Positions 46,146 through 47,558 of a DNA stretch of 47,558 bases are shown piece after piece; position 1 is the first letter of the stretch; every line of letters begins with the position of its first letter. The position numbers and the translations under genes were made by a program. The notes beneath the pieces are model-generated. The model had not been told where the DNA came from. It saw only the letters and a list, made by a program, of their open reading frames with translations, and did not search any database. This DNA is from a marine bacterium B5-7. Lineage in GTDB: Bacteria > Pseudomonadota > Gammaproteobacteria > Arenicellales > CAJQKF01. The DNA lies in the NCBI GenBank assembly GCA_021604525.1, contig BQJD01000028.1:1-47558 (forward strand). The letters run 5' to 3'.

Positions 46146-47072
46146 TTATCTCCACTCCTCGGAATCGCTATTGTGCCGCTCACGCTCGCTGCGTAGCGCT
46201 GCGATAAAGGTTTTCGCAGCCGGTGAAACGGGCACGTCTCGGCGCGTGGCAATTCGATGCACCCGTGTGGCCCAAGTATCGCATAGCCGGATCGCCTTGA
46301 TCGGCAGCGTAGCAAGTTGCGGCCTGATAGCCTGAAGTGGCAGCATGCCGACGCCCAGCCCGGCGGCGACCATGCGGGTGATGGCGTCGAACCCGTGCAT
46401 ACGCATGCGAATTCGCAGCGTCTTGTTCGCGTAGGACGCAGACATCGCAAGCCTGGCCGACAGCGCCGTGGACTCAATGAGCGCAATGAATTCTTCATCG
46501 AGAACCGTGTTCAGGTGAACCCTCTCGTGCTGGGCAAGCGGGTGGTCGACGTGAACGACAATCACAATGTCGTCACGGAAGAAGTCCTCCAGGTCGATGC
46601 CACGTACCCGGATAGGGGCATCCACCACACCGACGTCGGCGAGGCCGTCGAGCAGGGCGCGCTGGGTCTGGGAACTGCTCCGCTCCTCCACCTCCACCTG
46701 GATGCGTGGTGATTGTTGGGCAAAGCTGCTCAGGACGTCGGGAAGAATTTGTAGCAGCGAGGAACTGTTGGCAAGGACATGAACGTGTCCTTCAAGGCCC
46801 TGGCGATACTCGTACATGTCCGTGTACAGGCGATCCGCATCAGCAATTATGCGCCGGGCCCGCTCGACGAGCACGTTGCCGTTCGGCGTCAGATGTACGC
46901 CGCGCGGAGATCGTTCGAATATCCGAAAGCCCAGTAACTTTTCAAGTGCAGTTATTCGGGCACTGGCCGCGGCGGTGGCTAATTCGAGCTGGTCCCCCGC
47001 CGCGCTAATCGAACCACAGCCAGCGGCAGCCACGACCACACGTAAGGTGATGAGATCAAAGTTGTCTTTCAT
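46146..47072 (-). CDS. LysR family transcriptional regulator
   Basis: The 308-residue length is typical. Residues 1-60 are the helix-turn-helix (VVAAAGCGSISAAGDQLELATAAASARITALEKLLGFRIF). From about residue 92 the effector domain follows (GHVHVLANSSSLLQILPDVLSSF). It is convergent with the serine hydrolase gene, only 42 bases apart, at the end of the second TRAP locus. It probably controls that locus, although it does not share the usual divergent promoter. The effector is unknown. Confidence 0.93.
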   Translation of the reverse strand: MKDNFDLITLRVVVAAAGCGSISAAGDQLELATAAASARITALEKLLGFRIFERSPRGVHLTPNGNVLVERARRIIADADRLYTDMYEYRQGLEGHVHVLANSSSLLQILPDVLSSFAQQSPRIQVEVEERSSSQTQRALLDGLADVGVVDAPIRVRGIDLEDFFRDDIVIVVHVDHPLAQHERVHLNTVLDEEFIALIESTALSARLAMSASYANKTLRIRMRMHGFDAITRMVAAGLGVGMLPLQAIRPQLATLPIKAIRLCDTWATRVHRIATRRDVPVSPAAKTFIAALRSERERHNSDSEEWR

Positions 47073-47410
47073 CTGAATATCATTAACGGCGAAATAGTAA
47101 GTGGCTTAACTATACCGATTATTTAATGACAGTCCTGTTTTGGTCAGGTATTCAGAGTTGATTCGTCCAGATAGTAACAGTATGGCGTTAGATGATAGTT
47201 TCCATAGGCGCTCTACTATAGAACAACTTTGCTTGATGAGTATGTTTGGTATTGTACAGAAACAGCTATTTGCAAAGATTAATCTGCACAGATTCGATCT
47301 TGATATAGATCTTTTTTCGTAAAGTTTCTTGAAATGTATGCTGAAATACTGATTAGTTGAATCGTGTCGCAGATACCGTTTGTCTGAGGTGATTTCACAC
47401 AGCTCTTGCT
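47073..47410. other. Intergenic region before IS66-type fragment
   Basis: AT-rich, with no supported gene. It holds the promoter of the LysR gene and perhaps the left part of an IS66-type element. No inverted terminal repeat could be recognised. Confidence 0.5.
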
Positions 47411-47558
47411 ATGATCAATGAGGCGATTAAGCGCCATCAGACTCGTGAGCAACAACTGACCCACGAACTCGCGTTACTCAAACGGCATCGCTACGGCCAA
47501 CGGAGTGAAGGCTTAAATAGTGGACAGTTAAGCCTGCTCAAAGAACAGATTGATGAAG
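47411..47558 (+). CDS. IS66-type transposase, partial (runs off the window)
   Basis: From ATG 47411 the frame stays open to the window end and encodes 49 residues. LTHELALLKRHRYGQRSEGL followed by QLSLLKEQIDE matches the leucine-rich N-terminal part of IS66 TnpC transposases (typically ...LR...FGRRSEKL...QLSLF.E). A stop lies just upstream at 47390, so the usual longer N-terminus is missing here or begins elsewhere. Whether the element is complete cannot be judged. Confidence 0.7.
   Translation, partial: MINEAIKRHQTREQQLTHELALLKRHRYGQRSEGLNSGQLSLLKEQIDE

Noticed and set aside
1-47558. CRISPR array, rRNA operon or prophage
   Set aside because: No regularly spaced repeats, no rRNA signature and no phage structural genes were seen.

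Overview
The window looks like chromosomal DNA of a free-living or host-associated proteobacterium, most likely a gammaproteobacterium. This rests on the PhoB/PhoR and pstSCAB-phoU cluster with E. coli-like Pho boxes, CcmAB, FolD, YegP, a tRNA-Ser with encoded CCA, and two different TRAP uptake systems; TRAP richness is common in marine bacteria. The genus cannot be fixed from the sequence alone. Protein functions are calls by motif and family recognition, without database searches.

Layout. 0-2.3 kb: a Fic AMP-transferase with a winged-helix C-terminus, preceded by a cluster of ATTCTCCGCA-type half-sites, then a dispersed repeat and a Sel1-repeat protein. 2.3-9.0 kb: a catabolic and uptake locus (amino-acid-synthesis-family protein, LysR regulator, M20 peptidase, TAXI-type TRAP binding protein, fused TRAP permease, small secreted protein). 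9.4-16.8 kb: accessory genes, including a Tat-exported protein, a thiol dioxygenase coupled to a four-domain rhodanese, a PhyH-type dioxygenase, a cysteine-rich conserved protein, a DUF1330-like protein, YegP, a methyltransferase, a truncated ABC ATPase remnant and a MAPEG protein. 16.9-24.4 kb: ccmAB, an NAD-linked molybdenum formate dehydrogenase with a fused NuoE-NuoF subunit, a small membrane protein and folD. 24.4-32.3 kb: the phosphate regulon phoU-pstB-pstA-pstC-pstS and phoR-phoB, all on the minus strand, with Pho boxes before pstS and phoB. 32.3-35.5 kb: a large membrane protein with a degenerate kinase domain, a coiled coil and Sel1 repeats. 35.8-38.1 kb: an aminotransferase, tRNA-Ser(GGA) with a terminator, a second copy of the dispersed repeat ending in a duplicate of the tRNA 3' end, and an IS200-type element. 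38.6-47.1 kb: a second catabolic locus (FMN-dependent 2-hydroxyacid dehydrogenase, DctPQM TRAP transporter, enolase-superfamily enzyme, serine hydrolase, LysR). The window ends inside an IS66-type transposase reading frame.

How the genes work together. Both TRAP loci pair an importer with enzymes that would process the imported compound, and each has a LysR regulator. Formate dehydrogenase and FolD both belong to one-carbon metabolism and could link folate-derived formate to NADH. The Pst/Pho block is a complete phosphate-starvation module. The less ordinary items are the tRNA-tail repeat pair, the half-site cluster before fic, the triple-degenerate pseudokinase next to phoB, the thiol dioxygenase/tetra-rhodanese pair, and the second TRAP catabolic locus. 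No CRISPR array, rRNA, prophage or integrase was seen.
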